DNA of 46,106 nt. It comes from an uncultured Oscillospiraceae bacterium. Its GTDB lineage: Bacteria; Bacillota; Clostridia; Oscillospirales; Oscillospiraceae. Each line of letters starts with the position of its first letter. Position 1 is the first letter of the stretch. The position numbers were made by a program, and so were the translations under genes. The stretch covers positions 1-46,106 of the forward strand of contig CALXCQ010000164.1 in assembly GCA_944386835.1 (NCBI GenBank), in the 5' to 3' direction. This document shows, one piece after another, positions 1 to 6,967 of this stretch. The notes under the pieces are model-generated. The model was not told where the DNA came from, did not search any database, and was given only the letters and a program-made list of their open reading frames with translations.

Positions 1-332
1 AGGATCACGGCTACCATCTCAACTCCAACCAGTGTGGTCTCCCAACGTATCGGAAACTTCCAACGTGGGGAAGTATTGGCAGCTTCTGACAAAAATGCCC
101 CTAAAAAGTAGGCACTCATAGGAATCAGATAATACAAAGCTTTACTCCACCGAGCTTCTCCTACCGCCATGGCAAACAATACAAAATTAGCTGTTTGGGC
201 ATTGCAAAAAACACCGCCCCGAATGGTATAGGTAAAGGCGCCAAAAAAGCCGCCTACATACATGAGAATAGCAAAAATCCACCATCTCTGACTTTCCAGA
301 TAGGTCTCTTCCCCGCTTTGTTTTTGAATCAT
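1..332 (-). CDS. YoaK/DUF1275 family membrane protein, partial (runs off left edge)
   Basis: This frame is open from an ATG at 332 to the window edge, giving 110 residues with no stop. A strong ribosome binding site (GGGAGGAAG) lies just before the ATG. The N-terminal part is soluble and polar, followed by a hydrophobic segment with the pattern GGFFGAFTYTIRGGVFCNAQ and then TANFV, which is the hallmark of the YoaK/DUF1275 family of small polytopic membrane proteins. A second hydrophobic segment, YYLIPMSAYFLGAF, follows. The family's substrate is not established. The C-terminal half lies outside the window. No partner gene is visible upstream. Confidence 0.82.
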   Translation of the reverse strand, partial: MIQKQSGEETYLESQRWWIFAILMYVGGFFGAFTYTIRGGVFCNAQTANFVLFAMAVGEARWSKALYYLIPMSAYFLGAFLSEAANTSPRWKFPIRWETTLVGVEMVAVI

Positions 333-1550
333 ACGCTTCCTCCCATATCGAATCGTGAATTTCTTTTGTATGCAATACCTCTATCTCCATCTGTACAAAA
401 CCAGAGAATGCAAGCTCTGTAATAACCATTCCAATTACTGATTTTTCTTTTTCCATTTTGCATCTTTTAACGCCATCTCCCCATCCAGAATATTCTAAAT
501 CATATCAAGCACACAGAGATTTTAAAGGATGTCTTTATATCTGTCCTCCTCATTGGCCGGGTAATTATCGGAAAGTAACTCTATGAATCACCACGCATCA
601 CGCTTTCCAAGGAATGGTTTGACCCTATCTGGCTATTACATGCAATCCGGGCTGTGAAAAAAGCCCTGTTTGTCCGTGTCTATCATTTTCTTCTCTGATT
701 TACCATATGCATTCGGAACTTCTTTTCACCATTCGGGTTCTCTCTGCAAAAGCAGTTTAACACTTTCTTCCCCAGTTTCTCAATCGGCGAAATGATTATG
801 AAGATTAGAAACCGCCCTATCTGCTGGCATGATACTCCGCTTCGGACTATGCTGATCCATGCAGATCTCATATGGTCGCTTTCGCCCAAAGTAAGTCAGA
901 AAGGATCTCGCTACTACCGATCTGAGTGTAAAGTAATCACTATCAATCTGTCTCTTCCCTATCAATTCTCACCAACAATTAACTTTTCCGTCTGCCCTCA
1001 GTTCGCAACCGGTTTTAAGGAGGTATTGCCATACTTTTTCTGTTCTTTTGTGTCCAGGAATAAATTTTATTTCCAAAACACCCTCCCGGTCTTGTATAGC
1101 TTCTGCTCAAAACCAGCATGGCACTGCTTTCTCCAGGTGGTCTGTTGGCAATGAGAGAAATTTTACTTAATGGTTTACCATACACTTTGATGCCGTCTTG
1201 CTCCTGCGAGTGTTGCACAACAGCTCATAGCCCGTCCTTGCAAATCCGCTCGTAATTTCAAACATTAAGTATTATAGCGCGGTCTTCACATTTTCCAATA
1301 GTCCATGGGAAATATTTATAGAGCATTTGCAATTTCCCATAGACCTACAAAAAATAAGCTGGCCCACTGTGGTTCCATTTGCCACCTCTTTTGCAGTCGC
1401 AAAACCAACAAGATATATCGTCAAATGGGCAAGCTGCTCGCAAGTTCCCTTCTCTTTTACAGAATAGGAGATAAACCATTATTTCTTTTCATCCCGGCTC
1501 TCATTCAGAGCACGCTTGTCTACCCCCACTGTGCAGACGGCATAAAAGAA
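333..1550. other. About 1.2 kb without a recognisable gene
   Basis: All six frames hold only short ORFs, none with a good ribosome binding site and a recognisable family. Several stretches on the minus strand read like coding sequence broken by stops, for example around 960-1060, which suggests decayed genes, but I could not assign a family. A possible minus-strand promoter (TTGGAA, 16-base spacer, TATAAT) lies near 1269-1296 and leads only into this debris. Confidence 0.5.
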
Positions 1551-1551
1551 T

Positions 1552-1582
1552 CGGGGAGCTGCCCAAAAGAAGCAGCTCCCCG
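1552..1582 (-). terminator. Intrinsic terminator of the rubrerythrin gene
   Basis: A perfect 11-bp stem (CGGGGAGCTGC at 1552-1562 with its complement at 1572-1582) encloses a 9-base loop. On the minus strand it is followed by a T-rich stretch (ATTCTTTTA). It lies 15 bases past the rubrerythrin stop. Confidence 0.85.
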
Positions 1583-1597
1583 AAAATATTTCTTGAA

Positions 1598-2143
1598 TTA
1601 TGCGTTAAAATATCTCTTGAGCAGACCGGCAAAAGCCTTACCATGTCGGGCCTCGTCGCGAGCCATTTCATGAACGGTGTCATGGATGGCATCGAGATTG
1701 GCAGCTTTTGCACGCTTGGCCAAATCGGTCTTTCCTGCGGTAGCGCCATTTTCAGCTTCCACCCGCATTTGCAGATTCTTCTTTGTGGAGTCTGTCACAA
1801 CTTCGCCCAGAAGTTCTGCAAATTTTGCAGCATGTTCTGCCTCTTCATAGGCAGCCTTTTCCCAGTACAGTCCAATTTCCGGATATCCTTCCCGATGTGC
1901 TACACGAGCCATGGCCAGATACATGCCAACTTCAGAACATTCGCCCTCAAAGTTCGCCCGCAGATCTGCTTTAATATCCTCGGGAACATCCTTGGCTACG
2001 CCAACAACGTGTTCGCTTGCCCAAGTCATTTCCCCACTTTGCTCAACGAATTTATCAGCCTTTGCATGGCAAATGGGGCACTCAGCCGGAGCTGCTTGTC
2101 CCTCATAGACATAGCCACAGACAGAACATACAAACTTCTTCAT
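1598..2143 (-). CDS. Reverse rubrerythrin (rubredoxin domain N-terminal)
   Basis: This is a 181-residue peroxide-scavenging non-haem iron protein of the cytoplasm. A rubredoxin-type iron site comes first (Cys6-x-x-Cys9 and Cys22-x-x-Cys25). A ferritin-like four-helix domain follows, with the diiron carboxylate/histidine motifs [19 protein letters not shown] and [12 protein letters not shown]. In classical rubrerythrin the rubredoxin domain is at the C terminus. The swapped order is that of clostridial reverse rubrerythrins, which reduce H2O2 and O2 with electrons passed from NADH via a rubredoxin reductase. The start at 2143 was chosen because GGAGGT lies 7 bases upstream. A longer in-frame start at 2179 lacks this site. 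The gene appears monocistronic, with its own terminator. Confidence 0.93.
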   Translation of the reverse strand: MKKFVCSVCGYVYEGQAAPAECPICHAKADKFVEQSGEMTWASEHVVGVAKDVPEDIKADLRANFEGECSEVGMYLAMARVAHREGYPEIGLYWEKAAYEEAEHAAKFAELLGEVVTDSTKKNLQMRVEAENGATAGKTDLAKRAKAANLDAIHDTVHEMARDEARHGKAFAGLLKRYFNA

Positions 2144-2344
2144 AATGCTACCTCCAAAAATTGAATTTTGTGGTTTCATAAGCCCACAAACTTATATGTT
2201 TATTTTACCATATTTTGCGCCAATATGATAGCTCTTTTCACCAAAATATTCGGAAAATTTTTCCGGTTTTATCTATTTTGTCTCTGTTTTTCTCGGATTT
2301 ATTTCTATTTTTGTCAATTTTGCCCACTTATTTCACAATAGCAG

Positions 2345-2373
2345 TTGAAATTTCGAAAAAAAACCGATATAAT
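2345..2373 (+). promoter_or_regulatory. Sigma-A type promoter of minD
   Basis: TTGAAA at 2345-2350, a 17-base spacer and TATAAT at 2368-2373. The start codon of minD is about 30 bases downstream. Confidence 0.75.
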
Positions 2374-2404
2374 AAAAGCTGATATGTAAAGGGGGAGTTT
2401 TGCC

Positions 2405-3145
2405 TTGGGACAGATTATTGCAGTTACCTCTGGCAAAGGCGGTACGGGGAAAACCACTGTGTGTGCCGGGATTGCAAGTTGTCTGGCAGCCGAGGGAAAA
2501 CGAGTTTTGTGCATTGATGCGGATGTCGGATTACGTAACCTGGACATTTCCCTGGGGATGAGTCAGGAAGCAGCAATTCCTTTTTCTTCTGTTATGTCCG
2601 GAGAGTATTCTCTGGAAGACGCTGCAGAACATCCACAAATTTCGAATCTCTTTCTTCTCACTGCTCCCTTAACTGTGGCTCCGGAGGAGCTGGACTTGAC
2701 AGAGTTCTCTACCATGTTGCAAACCGTTCGCGCCCGCTATGATTTTTGTCTGATTGATGCCCCGGCCGGCCTGGGAGCCGGATTTCAGCTGGCAACCAAG
2801 TTTGCTGATGAAGCCATTATTGTCTGCACAGCTGACCCTGCCTCACTGCGAGATGCCTCTCGGATTACGGATTTGCTGCAGACACAAGGCCTTGTCCAGA
2901 TCCGTATGGTAGTCAATCGAGTCTCCACTCGTTTGTTCCGAAAACTAGGTGCCACAATCGATGACATGATGGACGAAGTGGGACTTCCTCTTTTAGGAAT
3001 TGTCCCGGAAGACTTACAAGTAACTCTGGCCGCGGCACAGGGCACGGCTCTGGTATTGCAGACACAGCAAGGTGCTGCAATCGCGTGTCTCCACATCGCC
3101 CGGCGGCTTGCCGACAAAAAAGTCCCTCTCATGCGAGTAAAGTAA
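2405..3145 (+). CDS. minD: Septum site-determining ATPase MinD
   Basis: This 246-residue P-loop ATPase has the deviant Walker A motif KGGTGKTT (residues 11-18), the IDADVGLRNLD switch I region and a LIDAPAGLG Walker B region, as in MinD. MinD binds membranes in its ATP form and recruits MinC to block FtsZ assembly away from midcell. The start is a TTG at 2405 behind GGGGGAG. An ATG would lie far inside the Walker motif. The protein is somewhat shorter than typical MinD (about 260-270 residues) and its C terminus (ARRLADKKVPLMRVK) is only a weak amphipathic helix. No minC or minE is visible here. In many clostridia minD sits in an mre-minCDE-rodA-mgsA cluster, and the next gene here matches the last member, so this looks like a reduced version of that cluster. 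Confidence 0.88.
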   Translation: MGQIIAVTSGKGGTGKTTVCAGIASCLAAEGKRVLCIDADVGLRNLDISLGMSQEAAIPFSSVMSGEYSLEDAAEHPQISNLFLLTAPLTVAPEELDLTEFSTMLQTVRARYDFCLIDAPAGLGAGFQLATKFADEAIIVCTADPASLRDASRITDLLQTQGLVQIRMVVNRVSTRLFRKLGATIDDMMDEVGLPLLGIVPEDLQVTLAAAQGTALVLQTQQGAAIACLHIARRLADKKVPLMRVK

Positions 3146-3159
3146 TGGAGTGAAGAACC

Positions 3160-3576
3160 ATGAATATTACCTTAATTGCCCATGACAAGAAAAAGGAACT
3201 GATGATACAGTTCTGCACTGCCTATAAAAGCATTCTTTCTAAGCATAATCTTTCCGCTACTGCCACTACAGGCCGCATGGTTGCCGATGCCACCGGACTG
3301 CCGGTTTCCCTGTTTATGGCCCGCAGCCAGGGAGGATATCAGCAAATCGATGCCCGTGTGGCTTACAATGAAATCGACATGGTCTTTATGTTTACGGATC
3401 CCAATACTACCGACCCTTGGGAGGATCAGTGTATTCTACAGACAATCCATCAGTGCGATACCCATAATGTACCGGTAGCCACGAATCTGGCCTCTGCTGA
3501 AATGCTGATTCTGGGCCTGCAAAGAGGCGACTTAGATTGGAGAGAAATGATTCGGCCTAAAAAATTTTTGCGCTGA
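3160..3576 (+). CDS. Methylglyoxal synthase-like protein with substituted active site
   Basis: The 138-residue protein matches methylglyoxal synthase (MgsA) along its whole length: ALIAHDKKK-like N terminus (LIAHDKKKEL), a TxTTG phosphate loop, GGxQQ, a TDP motif and VPVATN. MgsA converts dihydroxyacetone phosphate to methylglyoxal and phosphate. However, the catalytic Asp of the GGDQQ motif (Asp71 in E. coli) is Tyr60 here, the TGTTG phosphate loop reads TATTG (34-38), and the histidine equivalent to E. coli His98 is replaced (Trp87 region). The HD at residues 8-9 and the Asp80 of TDP are kept. Activity is therefore doubtful. It may be a ligand-binding or structural paralog. It lies 14 bases after minD and shares its promoter. 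GGAGTG precedes the ATG. Confidence 0.85.
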   Translation: MNITLIAHDKKKELMIQFCTAYKSILSKHNLSATATTGRMVADATGLPVSLFMARSQGGYQQIDARVAYNEIDMVFMFTDPNTTDPWEDQCILQTIHQCDTHNVPVATNLASAEMLILGLQRGDLDWREMIRPKKFLR

Positions 3577-3605
3577 TTGACAAACGCCTTTGGGTATACT
3601 ATGAT
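3577..3605 (+). promoter_or_regulatory. Promoter of the aspS T-box leader
   Basis: TTGACA at 3577-3582, 17-base spacer, TATGAT at 3600-3605. It begins immediately after the stop codon of the methylglyoxal-synthase-like gene. Confidence 0.75.
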
Positions 3606-3611
3606 ACGAAT

Positions 3612-3860
3612 ATTATTGAGCGCAAAGAAGCAGAAACAGTACCAAGTGCTCCTGTGGCAAAGAGAAGAACTTCCTGGCTGAAAGAGTTCTCCACAGAATT
3701 TGGGAAGGACATCTGCCGAGCGGGCGTATAAGGTTTAGACCGAAATCGCCGGGCCGCTCCTCCGTTATCAGGAGCAGAGGAAAGGGAAGTTCCCTTTTGA
3801 AATTGGGTGGCACCACGAAGCTGATGGCTCTCGTCCCATATTGGGGGCGGGAGCATTTTT
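3612..3860 (+). promoter_or_regulatory. T-box leader, aspartate specific, controlling aspS
   Basis: A T-box senses uncharged tRNA and switches between terminator and antiterminator. Stem I can be drawn: GCAGA at 3630-3634 pairs with TCTGC at 3712-3716 below the specifier loop. The loop holds AGTA on its 5' side (3638-3641) and GAAGGACA on its 3' side, placing the specifier codon GAC (Asp) at 3708-3710. The distal region has AGAGAAG and GGCTGAAAG. The T-box sequence GGGTGGCACCACG is at 3805-3817, and its TGGC fits a tRNA ending in GCCA, as tRNA-Asp does. The competing terminator is the stem at 3827-3854 followed by TTTTT. Confidence 0.93.
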
Positions 3861-4003
3861 ATCAGGCTGGGTCGATAAGCGGACTCTGCTTCAGGTCCAA
3901 GGTGTAGGCCAGATTGCTGATTGAAACATTTCACTACAAAGGATACCCCAACGCTCTGTTACAAAAGAGACACCACAGTGTATAAAAAGATAGGAGAATG
4001 GAT

Positions 4004-5806
4004 ATGGACACAATTCACGGATTTCGAAGGACAAATTACTGCGCAGATTTACGTTTGTGCGATGTAGGCAAAACGGTCAGCGTATGCGGCTGGGTACAGC
4101 GGCAACGGGATCTGGGTGGCTTGATTTTTGTGGATTTACGGGACCGGACGGGCTTGGTGCAGCTGTCTTTTGGCGATCAAACTGACCGGGATATTTTCCA
4201 AAAGGCAGCTTCTTTGCGTTCTGAATATGTAGTCGCTGCCACCGGTATTGTCCGGGAGCGAGAGTCCAAGTCCAAAAAAATTCCCACTGGCGATATTGAA
4301 ATTGAGGTAACGGAATTACGGCTTTTGGCCAAGTCCGAGACGCCTCCCTTTGAAATAGTGGAACATTCTGATGTCAAAGATACCATACGCCTGAAATATC
4401 GGTATCTGGATCTGCGTCGGCCGGACATGCAAAGGACCATTGCTCTGCGCCATAAAATTGTAAAAATCTGCCGGGACTACTTTGATGAGCAGGGTTTCCT
4501 GGAAATTGAAACGCCGATTTTAACGAAGTCCACCCCAGAGGGCGCCCGAGACTATTTGGTTCCCTCCCGGGTACACCCAGGGAAATTCTATGCCCTCCCC
4601 CAGTCGCCTCAGCAATACAAGCAGCTGCTGATGCTCTCCGGCTTTGACCGGTATTTCCAAATTGCCCGTTGTTTCCGGGATGAAGACCTGCGGGCAGACC
4701 GTCAGCCGGAATTCACCCAAATTGACCTGGAAATGAGCTTTGTGGAAGAAGAAGAAATTCAAACAATCCAGGAAGGATTTTTAAAGCGGGTCTTCCGGGA
4801 GATCTTGGGTGTGGAGATTGCAACTCCCTTCTTGCGTCTGCCTTATCGTCAGGCAATGGACCGGTTTGGCTCCGACAAACCGGATATGCGCTTTGGCTTC
4901 GAATTAAAAGACGTGTCGGATATTGCAAAAGATTGTGGTTTTGCCGTCTTCCGGGACGCAGTAGCCGCCGGAGGAAGTGTACGGCTGATTAACCTGGACG
5001 GCCACGCTGCAGATTTCCCCCGAAAGAAAATTGATAAGCTGACAGAGTTTGTAAAAACCTACCGCGCCAAGGGCTTGGCCTGGACTCGTCTGATCGACGG
5101 AGGGATGACCTCTTCCTACGCCAAGTTCCTGACAGAGGAAGAAAACAAGGCCATTTTGGAGCGGGCTGGTGCCAAAGACGGAGACCTTGTCCTTTTGGTG
5201 GCTGACCCCAAAAATGAAACGGTGTTCGCCTCCCTGGGTGCTCTACGTTGCGAGTGCGCCAAGCAACTGGGGATCTTGGATCCTAAAGATTTTAAATTCC
5301 TGTGGGTAACGGAATTCCCCATGTTTGAATGGTCGGAAGAGGAAGGCCGGTATATGGCCATGCACCATCCTTTCACGGCTCCTATGGAAGAGGATGCAGA
5401 CAAAATTCTCACAGACAAAGCAGGCTGCCGCGCCCGGGCCTATGACGTAGTTCTCAACGGTACGGAGCTTGGCGGCGGCTCCATCCGAATCAACACACCG
5501 GAAATGCAGGAAAAGGCTTTCCAGGCTCTTGGCATTTCTCAGGAGGATATTGATGAGCGGTTCGGGCACTTGGTAGGAGCATTCCAGTTTGGTGCTCCTC
5601 CCCACGGCGGCTTAGCTTATGGTTTGGACCGGCTGGTTATGCTGATGACGGGAGCCGAATCTATTCGGGACGTCATTGCCTTCCCCAAGGTACAGACGGC
5701 AAGCGATCTGATGATGGGCTGTCCCGATGTAGTGGACAGCAAGCAGTTGGACGAACTGTCCATTGCCTGCACCCGGAAAGAAGCCTCCACTCCGGATGAA
5801 GCTTAG
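4004..5806 (+). CDS. aspS: Aspartyl-tRNA synthetase
   Basis: This 600-residue class II synthetase charges tRNA-Asp. An N-terminal OB-fold anticodon-binding domain (VSVCGWVQRQRDLGG, VDLRDRTG) is followed by the catalytic core with motif 2 (FRDEDLRADRQPEFTQ), an inserted GAD domain typical of bacterial enzymes, and motif 3 near the C terminus (AYGLDRLVML). Two ATGs are possible. The one at 4004 lies 7 bases after AGGAG, while the one at 3998 is only 1 base away, so 4004 is preferred. Expression is controlled by the Asp T-box directly upstream. Whether it is discriminating or also charges tRNA-Asn cannot be told from this window. Confidence 0.97.
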   Translation: MDTIHGFRRTNYCADLRLCDVGKTVSVCGWVQRQRDLGGLIFVDLRDRTGLVQLSFGDQTDRDIFQKAASLRSEYVVAATGIVRERESKSKKIPTGDIEIEVTELRLLAKSETPPFEIVEHSDVKDTIRLKYRYLDLRRPDMQRTIALRHKIVKICRDYFDEQGFLEIETPILTKSTPEGARDYLVPSRVHPGKFYALPQSPQQYKQLLMLSGFDRYFQIARCFRDEDLRADRQPEFTQIDLEMSFVEEEEIQTIQEGFLKRVFREILGVEIATPFLRLPYRQAMDRFGSDKPDMRFGFELKDVSDIAKDCGFAVFRDAVAAGGSVRLINLDGHAADFPRKKIDKLTEFVKTYRAKGLAWTRLIDGGMTSSYAKFLTEEENKAILERAGAKDGDLVLLVADPKNETVFASLGALRCECAKQLGILDPKDFKFLWVTEFPMFEWSEEEGRYMAMHHPFTAPMEEDADKILTDKAGCRARAYDVVLNGTELGGGSIRINTPEMQEKAFQALGISQEDIDERFGHLVGAFQFGAPPHGGLAYGLDRLVMLMTGAESIRDVIAFPKVQTASDLMMGCPDVVDSKQLDELSIACTRKEASTPDEA

Positions 5807-5895
5807 TTTGCTGTTTTTACCATTTCCTTCGGCACTACAGTCACATAAAAGCGGTGGGGATATGATCTCCCCCCCCCGCTGTAAGGCGCAGATAA

Positions 5896-5920
5896 GGCAG
5901 GCCATCTAAAATGGCCTGCC
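5896..5920. terminator. Bidirectional terminator between aspS and the acetyltransferase
   Basis: A perfect 10-bp stem (GGCAGGCCAT at 5896-5905, complement at 5911-5920) with a 5-base loop and TTT after it on the plus strand. It lies between two convergent genes and could serve both. Confidence 0.7.
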
Positions 5921-5994
5921 TTTCAATTCGCACAGCTATCCAAATGTTTTCTCTAAGGTTTCCACCCCTCTGGAAACAGCCAAGTTTTTCCCGC

Positions 5995-6513
5995 TCAGGG
6001 CTCCTTTTCAAAGAAAATTTGCTCTTCCGGAATTTGTCCCTGGAACAATACGGACGCTCTTCCGGCATAGCGGAATCCCAATTTTTGATAGAAAGCGGCA
6101 GCCGGCTCATTTCCAGCATAGGTATCCAAGCGGACAGCCTTGCAACCTCTTGCTTTGGCCTGCTCCAGAGCATACTGTACCATTTGCCTGCCATATCCTT
6201 TTCCTGCTTTTGCAGGAGGAATACACAAAGTATGGATCACGAATACCTCCTCTTCACGGGCCGGAATGGACCAGGGAATCTGGGCATAGTCCACAGGCTG
6301 CACCTGGTTTAGAATCATACTGGCACACAGCTGCCCATCTTCCCAAAGTACATAAAGCGTCCCTGCTTCCCAGCTGGTCTGTGCTGTCTGCCGTGTAGGA
6401 TACACATTCAGGACCCAGTTGGAATGTCCCCCGTGCTCCTGTTCAAACGTGAGAAGCTCCACATAGCTCTCTGCCACGAAATCCAAATCTTCCGCCTTTG
6501 CCAAACGAATCAT
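5995..6513 (-). CDS. GNAT family N-acetyltransferase
   Basis: This 172-residue protein has the GNAT fold: an N-terminal MIRLAKAEDLDFV strand-helix, a central strand (VFVIHTLCIPP), the acetyl-CoA pyrophosphate loop AGKGYGRQMV, and the C-terminal GNEPAAAFYQKLGF motif. It would transfer an acetyl group from acetyl-CoA to an amine on an unknown substrate. The start at 6513 follows AGGGGAG. A longer frame to 6651 has no ribosome binding site and would run into the neighbouring promoter region. It is transcribed away from the downstream T-box operon and is probably a single-gene unit. The substrate cannot be predicted. Confidence 0.88.
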   Translation of the reverse strand: MIRLAKAEDLDFVAESYVELLTFEQEHGGHSNWVLNVYPTRQTAQTSWEAGTLYVLWEDGQLCASMILNQVQPVDYAQIPWSIPAREEEVFVIHTLCIPPAKAGKGYGRQMVQYALEQAKARGCKAVRLDTYAGNEPAAAFYQKLGFRYAGRASVLFQGQIPEEQIFFEKEP

Positions 6514-6621
6514 GGTTTTCTCCCCTTCTACATTCTTCGTAAAGTAAGCATACCATATGGTCCTTTTTCCTGCAAGCCAGACGGGTCTACTTCTATAAAG
6601 AGGGCACGAAAGAAAAAAATC

Positions 6622-6651
6622 TTGACAAATCTGCCAATCCCGTGCTACCAT
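6622..6651 (+). promoter_or_regulatory. Promoter of the LeuA-like/acyl-CoA synthetase/POR cluster
   Basis: TTGACA at 6622-6627, an 18-base spacer and TACCAT at 6646-6651. Transcription would begin just before the T-box leader. Confidence 0.72.
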
Positions 6652-6659
6652 GGTTCCAA

Positions 6660-6923
6660 TATTGAAAAATGCGATGACGGAATTATGCCTTACTGGAGCG
6701 TTTCAGAGAGTCGGCGGGTGGTGTGAGCCGATACCAAAGGTACTGTGCAGTCTGCTTCCCGAGCTGGTTCTCTGAAATGAGAAGAGTAGGAGAACCCGGT
6801 TGCCCCGTTACCATGGCTATGGATTTGTTGGAATCCAGATGAGTGATTACCGTTGTGTAGTAATCAGGGTGGTACCGCGAAAGGAATTTCGTCCCTGAGG
6901 CCAAATGGCCTCAGGGATTTTTT
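6660..6923 (+). promoter_or_regulatory. T-box leader controlling the LeuA-like operon
   Basis: T-box hallmarks are clear. Stem I has CAGAGAG at 6704-6710 and a distal stem TCGGC/GCCGA enclosing GGTGTGA. The T-box GGGTGGTACCGCG is at 6867-6879. A terminator has an 11-bp stem (6892-6902 with 6907-6917) followed by TTTTTT. TGGT predicts a tRNA with A at position 73. The specifier is less certain. If ACTG (6692-6695) pairs with CAGT (6748-6751) above the loop and CGG (6678-6680) with CCG (6759-6761) below it, the codon is CTT (Leu, 6755-6757). The overlapping reading TTC (Phe) is possible. Leu would suit the LeuA-like first gene. tRNA-Leu and tRNA-Phe both have A73. Confidence 0.88.
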
Positions 6924-6967
6924 ATTTCCTGCGGCCTTACATTCAAAGAAAAGGAGCGTTTCCCCAT

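Noticed and set aside
187-456. Minus-strand ORF of 89 residues beginning MEKEKSVIGMVITELAF
   Set aside because: It overlaps the well-supported DUF1275 gene in another frame, has no ribosome binding site, and its second half is the frame-shifted image of that gene.
780-1218. Minus-strand frames at 780-965 and 1015-1218 as possible genes
   Set aside because: They read partly like protein but are short, lack ribosome binding sites, and are interrupted by stops between them. No family could be recognised.
5851-5880. GC-rich imperfect hairpin after aspS
   Set aside because: It has no T-tract. The perfect stem at 5896-5920 is the better terminator.
6905-6967. Longer start (6905) for the LeuA-like gene
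   Set aside because: This ATG lies inside the T-box terminator stem and has no ribosome binding site. The protein similarity begins after the ATG at 6968.
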